From positions 20,964,553 to 21,028,552 of the forward strand of contig OZ024915.1 in the NCBI GenBank assembly GCA_964017125.1: a stretch of 64,000 nt of DNA, read 5' to 3'. The position numbers and the translations under genes are program-made. This document shows positions 33,076 to 45,710 of this stretch, one piece after another. Source of the stretch: Flabesymbios commensalis (Eukaryota; Annelida; Polychaeta; Terebellida; Flabelligeridae). Under the pieces are notes generated by a model, which was not told where the DNA came from, made no database searches, and saw only the letters and a program-made list of their open reading frames with translations. The stretch's first letter is position 1. Each line of letters begins with the position of its first letter.

Positions 33076-36000
33076 ACGTGGTGCCAGACGCCGGACAGAA
33101 TCCTGGCGCGACTAAAATCCCCCTTCCCCTACGGGCGGGGGAATAAAAGGGGGAATACTGAAACAAAATACTGCAATATTCACACCATGTCTGTCCCTTC
33201 AGGCACGACCAGTACAGCGTAGCAGCAAAAAACGATGAAATGTAGAGCGAGTTTAAGATTTTTTTTTCTCTGATCACACTCTGGATTCGGCATTGATCAG
33301 AACTAATTTACCATCACTCTACATCCGCTATAGCCCCAAGACAACTTGTAGCAACATAAAGTTTAAGATACTGTTCAAAGGTTGGCAAGTATGTATATGG
33401 CAAAAAGTATTTGAGCACTCATATAACTTATAATATATGAATAGCCTGTTTATTTAGTGTTAATCTCATTTCACAGCAATGTGTAATGAACCAGTATGAA
33501 GCAAACCCTATGCCTTGATCTGAATATTGAAGTAAATACTCAAGTTGTGGGGATGCTTTTCAAGCAAGCACAATATATATCCAAAAGTGTAAGTTGCTTT
33601 GTCCGCCCCAGTTTTCTTCAGCTTTTTGTGTTTGTCCCGGCTGATTACCCCAAGCATAAGGAAATCATTTGCTATACAGTTGCGGTATACTGTATGTTTT
33701 TTTATGTTTCTGGAAAATTGAGATACATCTGCAATTAGGTTGTCTAATGTCTGAGCTTAACCCTTTCAAACCTGAATTTACCATGGTCATCTTCATCCAC
33801 TACAAGCCGCGAATTGCTGTCGCAATTCTTGACTTGTAGTGAATGAAGATGACTTACAGTGGATGACAAATGAGAAAAAGACCCCAACCACTAGTTGTAG
33901 GAAATTGAGTAATTTTTCAGAAATGCAATATGATGCTTTGATGCATCGTGAGGGCTTGAAGGGTTAACTTATCGAAGCAAATCGTCCTTAACCTTTTCAC
34001 TACCATACATGACGGAAATTTCCGTCGTCATTCGTCAATGAACGTAACCATAAAATGACACAAATTTTCGTCAAATATTCACTACATTTATGTATTTTTC
34101 GTCATTTGAAGCTGGAAATTGCGTTAGCAATTCCAGCTTCAAATGACGAAAAATAGAACTCCTACACCAGTATATCTGGATCCTGGCATGCACCCCGGCC
34201 TGGAAGTCAAAGGGTTAATAGTATGTTGTATGGCTGTATGTCAGAATGATAAATGAATAGCCCCTGGTGAGAATTAATTGTAGTAACAATCAAGGTCAAA
34301 AGAGCATAGATTTATTAAATTCCTCCAGGGATATCCCTCTCATATAAACATAGGATTGCCTTCCCCAGCCAGCAGGGTAAATTGCCCTTATGTTGTGTTA
34401 TTGCTTTGCAGAAAATGAGCCAACGTTAAATGACTGTGAACCAACGTCAGACTCGCGTGGTTGTCCATTCGGCTAGGTTGTAATGTCATAAAGCCATATT
34501 GACATTCAATCTGACACAATGAATTTATCGAGATCAATGTACGTCCACCTGACAGTCTCCGTGCTAAAAGGTAACAAAATCCCATGTTACTTGCTACGCA
34601 GTTCTTATATCACAGATCATTGCACCATAGAAAACATTAATTTTTAGTCCTAATGTTAATTATGAATTCCGGATCTTCTGATCTTCTTGACAACAAATCT
34701 AATAGTATTTCTCTTAACCCTTTAACCGCCAATTATTAAATCTGAATTTTCACCCACTCAAAGTTGTGTCTCGCTGACGAGATCCACAACTTCAACTTAG
34801 TGAAAATTATTCAAAATGGAGGTCAACTATTTTTAAATTCTTGCTGATTGATGTCACGTTTTATCTTCAATATGCTTAAAAGCTGATATGCAATAGGCTA
34901 ACAAAAAAAATGTAAAAAAACGAATATACTCGGTACCGGCGGTTTGAGGGTTAACCATCAAACGTGTTGTTATACGTGTGTTTTGTTATACAACACATCT
35001 TATACAATGGGCAGCCCCATTCTGCACTTAACCCTACAACGCTGAAATATTTTTGTCTAAACTATGAATACCAAACGGGTTTTTTTTCAATTTGAAATCA
35101 CTATAGCCTAAATGTCTTGTTAGCTCTTTCCGGTTCATTTGAATACCTATGTTATGGTTCTATGAGTAATATGTTTATTCTTTCAGTGCAGGGACTGGCT
35201 TTATACATCAGAATCTGACGTATAAAGACGGTCCCCGCGGAAAAAGTTAAGTTAGCCTACAGTAAGCCTAATGGCAGTAACGAAACATATTTGATAATTG
35301 TCCAGGTATTTGTTATGTTTATAGAACCTTGTGTGTTCTGCTATAAGAGGGTATACTTTACATACACTGTGATGAGCGATCTGAACGCTTTATCACAGCA
35401 AACAGGGGAGTCGACATTTAACTAATGTTTGTTTGTTGTTGGGCCTGCGTCGCAGACGGTAGCCCAACAATAAACCAACATTCGTTCAATGTGTAGTCTT
35501 TCCTGGGATATTTCAATGAATGGTTCGTAAAAATATCTGATTTACCTTTCATTAATAAATAGAAATTTCACAAGCAACGAAATGTCACGAATCAAGCAAC
35601 ATAATTTTTACCTGCGCGTAATTTGTCTCCTCAATTGTGAACAAATTTCATCTGACAGAGATGAACATTTTGGTGACAGAAAATGTCTTCAATTAACTTA
35701 ATAACAGTAAACTGGTTATTATAAATATTTACATGAACCAGAACTATTTAAAGATTTTGAAGTAGATTTATTATTATTATGCGGTTACTTTTTGTAACTA
35801 ATCTTTTATAGTACAATGAAGCTTTATCCGGCGCCATATGATACAGTGTAAATGTAATATCATGTTGTATGCATTATTTTAATTTGTATTAAACCTCACA
35901 GCTTTTGCTATGTGAAAAACGTGTTGTGTTGGGTTTATTCGTTTACTGTTTTAAAATATCGGGATGAAAATATGATTTTATTTAACGTTCTAAGAAAAAT

Positions 36001-39000
36001 AGGATGTCACTGATTGATGGAATATAAACTAAGTAACCAAAGAAGACGTGCTGATAATTATAGTGAAATGATCAAGTGAGATGTTTCCCCCGCAAATTGG
36101 GTTATCGGGCATACACTCCAAACATAGCAAACAAAAGAGATGGTGCACCAATACTGTTTTAACATTGGTCCAACATGAAACAGCAATGGGTCAACGTGTT
36201 TGCTGGGAGGAGCAGTTGCAAGAGAATGACTGCGTCATATGTGTCTGTACTTGCCTACTTTACAGAATACATGATTCTGTTTGATGCGTCACTGAGCTCG
36301 GGTCTCTGTGATACGCAGTACCCGACAAACAAGACATATCGAACCTATGTTTTTTTATTGTTGGGCCAGAGTCGCAGACGCTTGTCAAACATTAAACCAA
36401 CCTACATTGGGTCAACGACAACGTCTCGTATTTACTAGGCATAGAAGATTATATTATTATCTGATAGTATGGACATGAATGCACACATAAGGTGTGGAAC
36501 TATCTTGTAGACACAAGAAAGAACAAGAGGACTGAAGTCCTATATCATCACCCGCCATAAATTAGGTTAGACTTTTTGCGGTCACAAATATTTAAAAAGT
36601 TGATTTGTGGTGGCCATTTCAAATTTAAGTAAAATCATATGCACATTTCCAGATGGTGGGTAATGTGATTGTACAATGTGAATTATTACTGATTTCAATT
36701 TTTCAGTTTTTGCGCCTACAAGAAAATAAGAAGTTTATCCATGGCGGCCATTTCGAATTTCAGTAAAACCTTAAAAAAATCACTTGCACATCTCCATATT
36801 GTGGGAAATGTGATGATAAAATTTGAATAATTTCTTTCCTTAAGTTTTGTAGTTTTTGCGCCCACAAAAAAATTTGTAGTTGACCTCTGGTGGCCATTTT
36901 GAAATTTGGTAGCATCTTTAAAAAATCATTTGCACATCCCGATGTTGCTAGGAATGTGATGTTAAAATTAAAAAAAAAATTGCCCGAACAAATTTTTTGA
37001 GATTTTACTTCCCCCAAAAAATTAAAGTTGATCTGTGGCGGCCATTTTGAATTTCAGTAAAACCTTGAAAAATTCACCTGCACATCTCCATATCATGGGG
37101 AATGTGATAGTAAAATTTGAATCATTTCTGACTTTAAGTTTAAGAGTTTTTGCACCCACAAAAAATTTTAGAGTTGCCCTTTGGCGGCCATTTTGAATTT
37201 TGGTAGCATCTCTAAAAAATCACTTGCACATCCCCATGTTGCTACGAATGTCATGTTAAAATTTCAAAAAGATTTGTCGCGGCTGATTACACCAAGCATA
37301 AGGAAATCATTTGCTATACAGTTGCGGTATACTGTAAGTTTTTTATGTTTCTGGAACATTGAGATACATCTGCAATTAGGTTGTCTAATGTCTGAGCTTA
37401 ACCCTTTCAAAGCTGAATTTACCATGGTCATCTTCATCCACTACAAGCCGCGAATTGCTGTCGCAATTCTTGACATGTAGTGAATGAAGATGACTTACAG
37501 TGGATGACAAATGAGAAAAAGACCACAACCACTAGTTGTAGGAAATTGAGTAATTTTTCAGAGATGCAAGATGATGCTTTGATGCATCGTGAGGGCTTGA
37601 AGGGTTAACTTATCGAAGCAAATCGTCCTTAACCTTTTCACTACCATACATGACGAAAATTTCCGTCGTCATTCGTCAATGAAAGTAACCATAAAATGAC
37701 ACAAATTTTCGTCAAATATATACTACATTGATGTATTTTTCGTCATTTGAAGCTGGAAATTGCGTTAGCAATTCCAGCTTCAAATGACGAAAAATAGAAC
37801 TCCTACACCAGTATATCTGGATCCTGGCATGCACCCCGGCCTGGAAGTCAAAGGGTTAATAGTATGTTGTATGGCTGTATGTCAGAATGATAAATGAATA
37901 GCCCCTGGTGAGAATTAATTGTAGTAACAATCAAGGTCAAAAGAGCATAGATTTATTAAATTCCTCCAGGGATATCCCTCCCATATAAACATAGGATTGC
38001 CTTTCCCAGCCAGCAGGGTAAATTGCCCTTATGTTGTGTTTTTGCTTGGCAGAAAATGAGCCAACGTTAAATGACTGTGAACCAACGTCAGACTCGCGTG
38101 GTTGTCCATTCGGCTAGGTTGTAATGTCATAAAGCCATATTGACATTCAATCTGACACAATGAATTTATCGAGATCAATGTACGTCCACCTGACAGTCTC
38201 CGTGCTAAAAGGTAACAAAATCCCATGTTACTTGCTACGCAGTTCTTATATCACAGATCACTGCATTTGGACTAGAAAACATTATTTTCTAGTCCAAATG
38301 TTAATTATGAATTCCGGATCTTCTGATCCTCTTGACAACAAATCTACTAGTATTTCTCTTAACCCTTTAACCGCCAATTATTCAATCTGAATTTTCACCC
38401 ACTCAAAGTTGTGTCTCGCTGACGCGATCCACAACTTCAACTCAGTGAAAATTATTCATATTTGACAAAATGGTGGTCAACTATTTTTAAATTCTTGCTG
38501 ATTGATGTCACGTTTTATCTTCAATATGCTTAAAAGCTGATATGCAATAGGCTAACAAAAAATGTAAAAAAACCCGAATATACTCTGTACCGGGGTTCGA
38601 TGGTTAACCATCAAACGTGTTGTTATACGTGTGTTTTGTTATACAACAGTACCAGCTGGGCAGCCCCATTCTGCACTTAACCCTTACAACGCTGAAATCA
38701 CTATAGCCTAAATGTCTTGTTAGCTCTTTCCGGTTCATTTGAATACCTATGTTATGGTTCTATGAGTAATATGTTAATTCTTTCAGTGCAGAGACTGGCT
38801 TTATACATCAGAATATGACGTATAAAGACGGTCCCCGCGGAAAAAGTTAAGTTAGCCTACAGTAAGCCTAATGGCAGTAACGAAACATATTTGATAATTG
38901 TCCAGGTATTTGTTATGTTTATAGAACCTTGTGTGTTCTGCTATAAGAGGGTATACTTTACATACACTGTGATGAGCGATCTGAACGCTTTATCACAGCA

Positions 39001-40345
39001 AACAGGGGAGTCGACATTTAACTAATGTTTGTTTGTTGTTGGGCCTGCGTCGCAGACGGTAGCCCAACAATAAACCAACATTCGTTCAATGTGTAGTCTT
39101 TCCTGGGATATTTCAATGAGTGGTTCGTAAAAATATCTGATTTACCTTTCATTAATAAATAGGAATTTCGCAAGCAACGAAATGTCACGAATCAAGCAAC
39201 ATAATTTTTACCTGCGCGTAATTTGTCTCCTCAATTGTGAACAAATTTCATCTGACAGAGATGAACATTTTGGTGACAGAAAATGTCTTTAAATAACTCA
39301 ATAACAGTAAACTGGTTATTATAAATATTTACACGAACCAGAACTATTTAAAGATTTTGAAGTAGATTTATTATTATTATGCGGTTACTTTTTGTAACTA
39401 ATCTTTTATAGTACAATGAAGCTTTATCCGGCGACATATGATACAGTGTAAATGTAATATCATGTTGTATGCATTATTTAAATTTGTATTAAACCTCACA
39501 GCTTTTGCTATGTGAAAAACGTGTTGCGTTGGGTTTATCCGTTTACTGTTTTAAAATATCGGGATGAAAATATGATTTTATTTAACGTTCGAAGAAAAAT
39601 AGGATGTCACTGATTGATGGAATATAAACTAAAGTAACCAAAGAAGACGTGCTGATAATTATAGTGAAATGATCAAGTGAGATGTTTCCCCCGCAAATTG
39701 GGTTATCGGGCATACACTCCAAACATAGCAAACAAAAGAGATGGTGCACCAATACTGTTTTAACATTGGTCCAACATGAAACAGCAATGGGTCAACGTGT
39801 TTGCTGGGAGGAGCTGTTGCAAGAGAATGACTGCGTCATATGTGTCTGTACTTGCCTACTTCACAGAATACATGATTCTGTTTGATGCGTCTCTGAGCTC
39901 GGGTCTCTGTGATACGCAGTACCCAACAAACAAGACATATCGAGCCTATGTTGTTTTATTGTTGGGCCAGAGTCGCAGACGCTTGTCAAACATTAAACCA
40001 ACCTACACTGGGTCAACGACAACGTCTCGTATTTACTAGGCATAGACGATTATATTATTATCTCATAGTATGGACAAGAATGCACACATAAGGTGTGGAA
40101 CTATCTTGTAGACACAAGAAAGAAAAAGGGGGAATACTGAAACAAAATACTGCAATATTCACACCATGTCTGTCCCTTCAGACATGACCAGTACAGTGTA
40201 GCAGCAAAAAACGATGAAATTTAGAGCGAGTTTAAGATTTTTTTTTCTCTGATCACGCTCTGGATCCAGCATTGATCAGAACTAATTAACCATCACTCTA
40301 CATCCGCTAGCCCCATGACAACTTGTAGCAACATAAAGTTTAAGA

Positions 40346-40576
40346 TATAAAGACATTGGCTGTTATCATTAGTCTTGTATTGGAGAGAAATTAACAGTGG
40401 CATACAGATACCCATTCTGTCCAATGATTTCCGAAGATCTAAAGCCAAAATAATGCAATGGTTCTAAATTTTTTGTGGATTGACTGCGGCTTGTAGCCAT
40501 TTTTGTGCTCACACAGGTTAACTGGACCAGAAGAACCACATGGGGATGACGAGATTAACAGCATGACACTACCTTC
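40346..40576. other. Spacer with a short coding-like stretch
   Basis: After a possible acceptor (GCTCACACAG) at 40518, the sequence reads LTGPEEPHGDDEINSMTLPS before the MITE at 40577. Twenty codons are too few to call a gene. Confidence 0.2.
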
Positions 40577-40722
40577 CAGGGGCGGATCCAGGATTGGAAA
40601 AAGGAGGGGGCGCAGGTGGCTCGGGGCGAGTTTTTAGGCATATTTAGGACAATTTAGGGTACTTTTTAAAGAATTTGGCGCAAAAATGGGTGGGCGTGCG
40701 CCCCCCTCTGGATCCGCGCCTG
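40577..40722. mobile_element. MITE, CAGGGGCGGATCCAG ends, 5-bp target duplication
   Basis: The ends are CAGGGGCGGATCCAG and CTGGATCCGCGCCTG, and CCTTC flanks both sides (40572-40576, 40723-40727). CAG...CTG ends with a 5-bp duplication match the 7851 element and suggest a hAT5-like origin. Confidence 0.7.
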
Positions 40723-40734
40723 CCTTCCAGACGG

Positions 40735-41028
40735 GTCCGGGTCGTTATTCCGACAGGTCGTTATTCCGACAGCTCGATATTCCGACAGGTCGTTGTTCCG
40801 ACAGGTCGATATTCCGACAAACAGGTCGTTATTCCGACAGGTCGTTATTCCGACAGGTCGATATTCCGACAGGGCGTTATTCCGACAGGTCGATATTCCG
40901 ACAAACAGGTCGTTATTCCGACAGGTCGATAGTCCGACAAACAGGTCGCTATTCCGACAGGTCGATAGTCCGACAAACAGGGTCGATATTCCGAAAGGTC
41001 TATATTCCGACAGGTCGTAATTCCGACA
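40735..41028. repeat. 16-bp tandem repeat, about 17 units
   Basis: The unit is GGTCGTTATTCCGACA. Variants have GATATT or GATAGT, and some units have AACA appended to give 20 bp. Because 16 is not a multiple of 3 and the unit has no stop, all three + frames stay open over the array; these frames are not taken as genes. Confidence 0.9.
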
Positions 41029-41156
41029 TAAAAATAATAGTGATGAGAGGACTAACCACTATTAACAGCTACTGTGGTGATGAATAGCGATGAAGACCTG
41101 GATCTAGAATACTAAGATTGTTACTTGTCAACTCTTTCCGTGCTGTATCATTCTTT

Positions 41157-41786
41157 GAACTAATATTGATCATCTTAAAATTTCCTAATTTTGCCCTCCC
41201 TATGAGGATGGATGTATTAGCACTCTTTGAGTTTCTGGGAGCTATTTGGGGGGTGTTTTTGAGCGTAGTCTATATTATAGGCCCACACTTCTTTGTACAG
41301 CTGTGATATGTAGATGCGTTCAGATCCATTGTTAAGCTTAATGTGCCAACCAATGGCATAACTGAATTTATGTCAACGTATTTGATATCAAAAATGTTTT
41401 TTTACAATTGCGGATGTATACAATTATTGTATATATTTATGTATATTCCAGCCTAACAATTGAATACACTTAATTATTGTTCCCACACATTCCCCTGATT
41501 TTTCCCTGACTGCTCAGAAAATACATTACCAACTATTAAATTGAGCAAAATATTATTGAGCGACCTCCATAGTGCTCTAACGCCGTCCAAAATGCTGGTA
41601 CAAATTAGCTATCTCATCAACATCAGTACTGAAACTAATAATACTTATAATAAATAATACTTATTATTACTTATAATAATAATCGAGGTGGAAGTATACA
41701 GTCAGAATGAATATCCTTCAGAACTAATATTGATCATCTTAAAATTTCCTAATTTTGCCCTCCCTATGAGGATGGATGTATTAGCA
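41157..41786. repeat. 66-bp identical direct repeat 564 bases apart
   Basis: GAACTAATATTGATCATCTT through GATGGATGTATTAGCA occurs at 41157-41222 and 41721-41786 without visible change. No transposon ends are evident at its borders. Confidence 0.7.
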
Positions 41787-42011
41787 GTGATGGAACAATT
41801 GAAGTTTTATAGCTGTGTTGCGTAAAATCTAAGACAGTAATATGAAAATCTAATCATGGTGTTGTGTCTTGAGTCACAATTATATTATTATATATAAATA
41901 AAAACACATCTCTAGGACCAATATACACGCAACCAACTTCAACATGATATCGAACAACAAATACTATAATATTTTTATTATAAATACTATTACTTATTAT
42001 CTTGCTCATGT

Positions 42012-42140
42012 TCGTGGCGCCAGGATAGCTCATTGGTCGCGTGGTGGAATCGAGAGTCCGGGGGTACCTGGTTCGAGTCCCGCTGCGGCCGAAATCTTTC
42101 CTTGGTGTACACATATGCAGTTACCCAAACTGTTCAAATT
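42012..42140 (+). mobile_element. tRNA-derived SINE, same family as 176-300
   Basis: A box TAGCTCATTGG (42026-42036) and B box GGTTCGAGTCC (42070-42080), then CCAAACTGTTCAAA (42125-42138) as in the first SINE. The 18-base leader GTGGCGCCAGGA differs. Confidence 0.7.
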
Positions 42141-42510
42141 CGTGGTATAATAATAGCAACCGAACATATAACCGATTCGCGCTGCCTAAAAAAACGTACA
42201 CACACAAAAAAAGAAATAAAAATGTCAAAGTTGACATGTGAACGGTCAATAAAACCTTTCAAAAAAAACTTTCGTCCTGGCTGGAAACCGGCTCTTACAA
42301 ACAAATGAAATTATAAGCTCTTAATTTCGACGTCTGACTCAACTCTTTTGCTTAGATAGTACGATTTTTAGAATATTCACTGCCCTTAAGCAACTAATAT
42401 ATATTTTAAAATCGTTTATGAAAACCGTAGGAAAATGCTATTAAGTGTTATTAGTTGGCAAGTTATGACGTGGGCTTGTTATGAACAGCGGCCATTTTGA
42501 TTTATCTAAT

Positions 42511-42654
42511 ATGGCTGATACACAGGAACTCCAAAGACTGGCTCTGGTAGCATATCTTATGGATAGGTCGTTATCAATGCCTGATACAGGCGATTGTGTT
42601 GCTGATCTGCGTCGTTTAAATCGGTATCACGTCGTATATTTATTGACGAAATAA
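42511..42654 (+). CDS. Small frame, possible first exon, doubtful
   Basis: ATG at 42511 opens MADTQELQRLALVAYLMDRS and runs 47 codons to TAA. It follows GCGGCCATTTTGATTTATC, a YY1-like context. A donor-like ATAGGTCGTT lies inside. The sequence looks protein-like but matches nothing I know. Confidence 0.2.
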   Translation: MADTQELQRLALVAYLMDRSLSMPDTGDCVADLRRLNRYHVVYLLTK

Positions 42655-42951
42655 CTTTTAGATATATTTTTGTGTTATAAATAATTTCCAAATCAATTTC
42701 AAAACATCATAAATCAATTCTAAATATTCGAAAACCATAGAAAAGTGGTATCACATGCCTCTCTACGTCTTTACAAGTTATGAAATGACTCCAATTTGAA
42801 TGGCGGCCATCTTGGATTTGTCAAATAAACCGCCCACGGCGAGAGTTTAGCTTGGCTCCCGCGATAAATCAAAAGTATTATGCCCTTGGCCATACGTGGT
42901 CCAAATTTGGTACTTTTGGGACGATTTTAACAATTCGGGGGTAGATATGAG

Positions 42952-43105
42952 TTAAGCCCCCTGACTAATTTGAATACTTATGCTATGGGTCTAACGCCAT
43001 TATAAATATTTTATATTTTATAATATTTTAAATTTTTCAGTGCTGAGACTGACTTCAGACGTCAAATTCTGACGTATAAAGTCGGTCTCATCGCTGAATT
43101 TGTTG
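42952..43105. mobile_element. Decayed TTAA MITE D relative
   Basis: It starts TTAAGCCCCCTGACTAATTTG and includes the hairpin GAGACTGACTTCAGACGTCA / TGACGTATAAAGTCGGTCTC. The right terminus is eroded. Confidence 0.5.
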
Positions 43106-43444
43106 TCTTATTATTGGATGACATGTATCAGACAGTTTAATTTGGCATCACATGTTCTTATGCAGATACATTTAAACAGTGTCACTGGTTAAAATAGTGA
43201 TTTTACCATTTTTGTATGAAAAACACTACACTGCTCACCGTAGACACTGCTACTTCGCATGTTAAAATGTGCAGATGGTTGACGTCATATGTCCCCCGCT
43301 CTCAATTTCAAGTATTGTTGTAAGCTTGTGATTGGCCGGCTGTCTTGCTAAAAGTACCCTGATCGGCTGGCGAATATTATGGTGGGGGAGGGGTGGGTGT
43401 AGACAGACACCTGTGTGGAGCCCAGCAAACGCCAGAGATTTGAC

Positions 43445-43482
43445 CCAATGTTGTTTCAATATTTCAACATTGAAACAACATG
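43445..43482. repeat. Short hairpin like 1562-1625
   Basis: AATGTTGTTTCAATATTTCA followed by ACATTGAAACAACATG. CCCAGCAAACGCC lies just upstream, as in the foldback MITE at 4049. Confidence 0.5.
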
Positions 43483-43619
43483 TAATTATATGCCTATTAT
43501 ACAACAAGGTTCTTTATAGTGCATGGTATTACCGTCGGTAGCACTATAAATGCCATGTCTTTGAACATATTGAAACACTGTACATGTACACATTATGCAC
43601 ATCCACGATGCAAAGCATT

Positions 43620-43690
43620 TGGCCCTACCGGGACTCGAACCCATAGACCTATCTCTGAGATTTGAGGCCCAGCTTAAGTGTTAATCAGAC
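43620..43690 (-). mobile_element. tRNA-like SINE relic
   Basis: On the minus strand a B box GGGTTCGAGTCCCGG is clear, and a weak A-box-like stretch lies about 35 bases upstream. Too decayed for a tRNA gene. Confidence 0.3.
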
Positions 43691-43699
43691 TTGAAAATA

Positions 43700-44650
43700 T
43701 TGAATTTAAGATGTAGATCCACACGATAACAGTGGTTTTGATCATCATCATAGAGTTATATAATATTATAATTTATATAGGGGAATGTATGACACATGTG
43801 CACGAAATTAGTCGCATCGAACTTCTTCTGAAGGGCAGAAATGCAAAAATAATATTTTTATTTTTCGTTTCAATAAATAGATTGCCAAATGAAATAGACT
43901 TAGTTATCTACAATGGCATGTTTCAATATACGTTTGGCATGGCCTATATAAAATAGTTTGGTTATAAATTTCCATTTTAAGGACACTTTTATTTAAAGAA
44001 GCGTGTACAGTTTGTTTAAAATTCAAGACCATGGAAATGTTCCCAATCATGAATAGAACAGGTGCGACGCCATATATAATCGCCCATATCATTTCACAAT
44101 GATGTATAGTTACAAAAAAAAGAAGTAATGCATATTAAATGAGGATACATAACAGAAGCATGATGGATGACTTGTGATGACATCATACCTAGACCTAAAG
44201 CACCATTGTGCTCAGATATACGCAATCTTGTCTATACTTCTATTTTTTTTGCAAAATAAGACTGCGATGACATGTTGACTAAAATTAGATCTCTGCCATT
44301 TAATTGTGGAATCGGAAATGAGCTAAGAGGCCATTGTGGAACCCGGTCAGATTATTATATGGATCCGCACATGGAATGGATCAGGTGGCAATAACAGTCA
44401 GAACTCACTGCATTGTACCATGATTGTGTTGTTTTATTACAAGCTAACAAACATTATAATACATAATATACAATGAGATGCACTAACGATGGACATTATA
44501 AACCTTTTACATACAGATATAAAAAAATGATCATTAACTTGACATGTAGGAAAGAAAAAAAAACGATAAGAAAGTGTGAGGTGTTGGTATCAAATTAATT
44601 CAAAAAATGAGAAGAAATACATGAGGTAATTAAAAATATCATGGAGTGAT
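43700..44650. other. AT-rich stretch, nothing recognised
   Basis: Short frames only, none with recognisable motifs; no clear inverted or tandem repeat. Confidence 0.4.
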
Positions 44651-44665
44651 GTAGCAGCTGAAGTG

Positions 44666-44815
44666 TTAAACCTTCCAGGGCTGGGTTGTTTTTAAGTATT
44701 TATCATCATTTAAAACATAATTTGAAGCTTCAAATAATGATGAATACATATTGAAAAGCAGGTATGTACCGTGGTATGTCATAACTACATGTACCTTCAC
44801 ACCTCCTGGAAAGCC
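44666..44815. mobile_element. Decayed hairpin MITE
   Basis: The left end TTAAACCTTCCAGG and right CCTCCTGGAAAG are loosely inverted. The centre has ATAATTTGAAGCTTCAAATAAT, a palindrome like the core of MITE B. Confidence 0.45.
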
Positions 44816-44936
44816 ATATAATTATATGCCTATTATAAAGTCCGTATTCTGAGAGGATGTTAAAAGTTATGAGCTAATCTATATGAGTACACAAACTAAC
44901 AGCCTAACTTTTCAGATCGTATCAGAACACACAGCA

Positions 44937-45375
44937 GACACAAGACGTTGAATCATTGTTGGTTTGACGTTGGTCCAGCGTCGTAGACGCTGGGCAGGGC
45001 CAGTGACACTGGTGCTTCAAGGTACAGTTATTTTAAGCCCCGAATTCGCCTAACACAACATATTGACCCAATGTTGGGTTAATGTTGGACCAGAAGCGTA
45101 GAGGTTGGGCTAACATTAAGTCAACACTGGGTCCATGTGTCGTTTTTCCTGGAAAGATTAATGTCAATAAATATTTGGAAGTACAATTTATACTGGAAGT
45201 AAGGTCACTGGTGGTGAGCTCAGCCGTGTTTCGTAGTTACCAGTATCTAGTGTGCAAGCTCAATGTTGGGAAAGCGTTGTATACGATGGCCCAGCATTGA
45301 GCCAATATAGGTCCAAGGTCACAAGGCAACCGTTTCCAACGCTGTCCCAACAATAAACCTTCACAAGTTCAATGT
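44937..45375. repeat. Cluster of GTTGGCCC-type foldback elements
   Basis: Three diverged elements (about 44937-44998, 45056-45152, 45258-45375) share GTTGG-CCAGCGTCGTAGACG motifs with the 4049 and 31171 elements. Terminal CAGCAAAC motifs are mostly lost. Confidence 0.5.
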
Positions 45376-45590
45376 CATCGACTCGTGTGTTTAAGCCCTT
45401 GCTGAGTATAGTAGGTGCGAACCGAGTTCATCAACAATGAATATATTTACACGTTCTGAGATCTGCGCTATAATCAGATAAATGACCATTAATTAAAAAC
45501 ATCTGCTATGTTAATTTACAGCGTTTCAACATGGTGAAATAAATGCATTGGGCTGAATGATGATATAAAGTGGAGTTCAAATTGTCTGTA

Positions 45591-45710
45591 TCATAACGTA
45601 TTGAGACACTGTAGTAACGCATCTCTGAGTTTGACCCGCAGTTCCTCATTCCCTTGACATATAATGTGTGTCGATCCTTCTTCCAGCTGTATTAGCGTAT
45701 CCTCGGTTGG
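45591..45710 (-). CDS. Terminal coding exon of an unrecognised gene
   Basis: On the minus strand a strong acceptor (long T run, then TTTTTAG) is followed by 39 codons and TGA in phase 0: [16 protein letters not shown] onward to [12 protein letters not shown]. Composition and the charged amphipathic end ([15 protein letters not shown]) look like a real protein C-terminus. Upstream exons would lie to the right, beyond the LINE cluster, and were not found. No family is recognised. Confidence 0.45.
   Translation of the reverse strand, partial: PTEDTLIQLEEGSTHIICQGNEELRVKLRDALLQCLNTL

Larger units (their letters stand above)
29139..40345. repeat. Tandem array of a 4.23-kb unit, three copies
   Basis: Copy 1 is 29139-33374, copy 2 begins at 33375, and copy 3 runs from about 37277 to 40345. 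Corresponding points in copies 1 and 2 are 4234-4236 bases apart, with few differences. Copy 2 ends early (at a point matching 33038) and joins copy 3 at a point matching about 29400. Copy 3 also lacks about 855 bases matching 32287-33141. Each copy carries four TTAA MITEs, CAGCAAAC-type foldbacks and, in copies 1 and 2, a 140-bp sub-repeat. No frame looks protein-coding, although some short frames are kept because the copies are recent. Confidence 0.88.

Noticed and set aside
40675-41087. Overlapping 75-133-codon frames
   Set aside because: They are by-products of a 16-bp repeat with no stop codon in any + frame.
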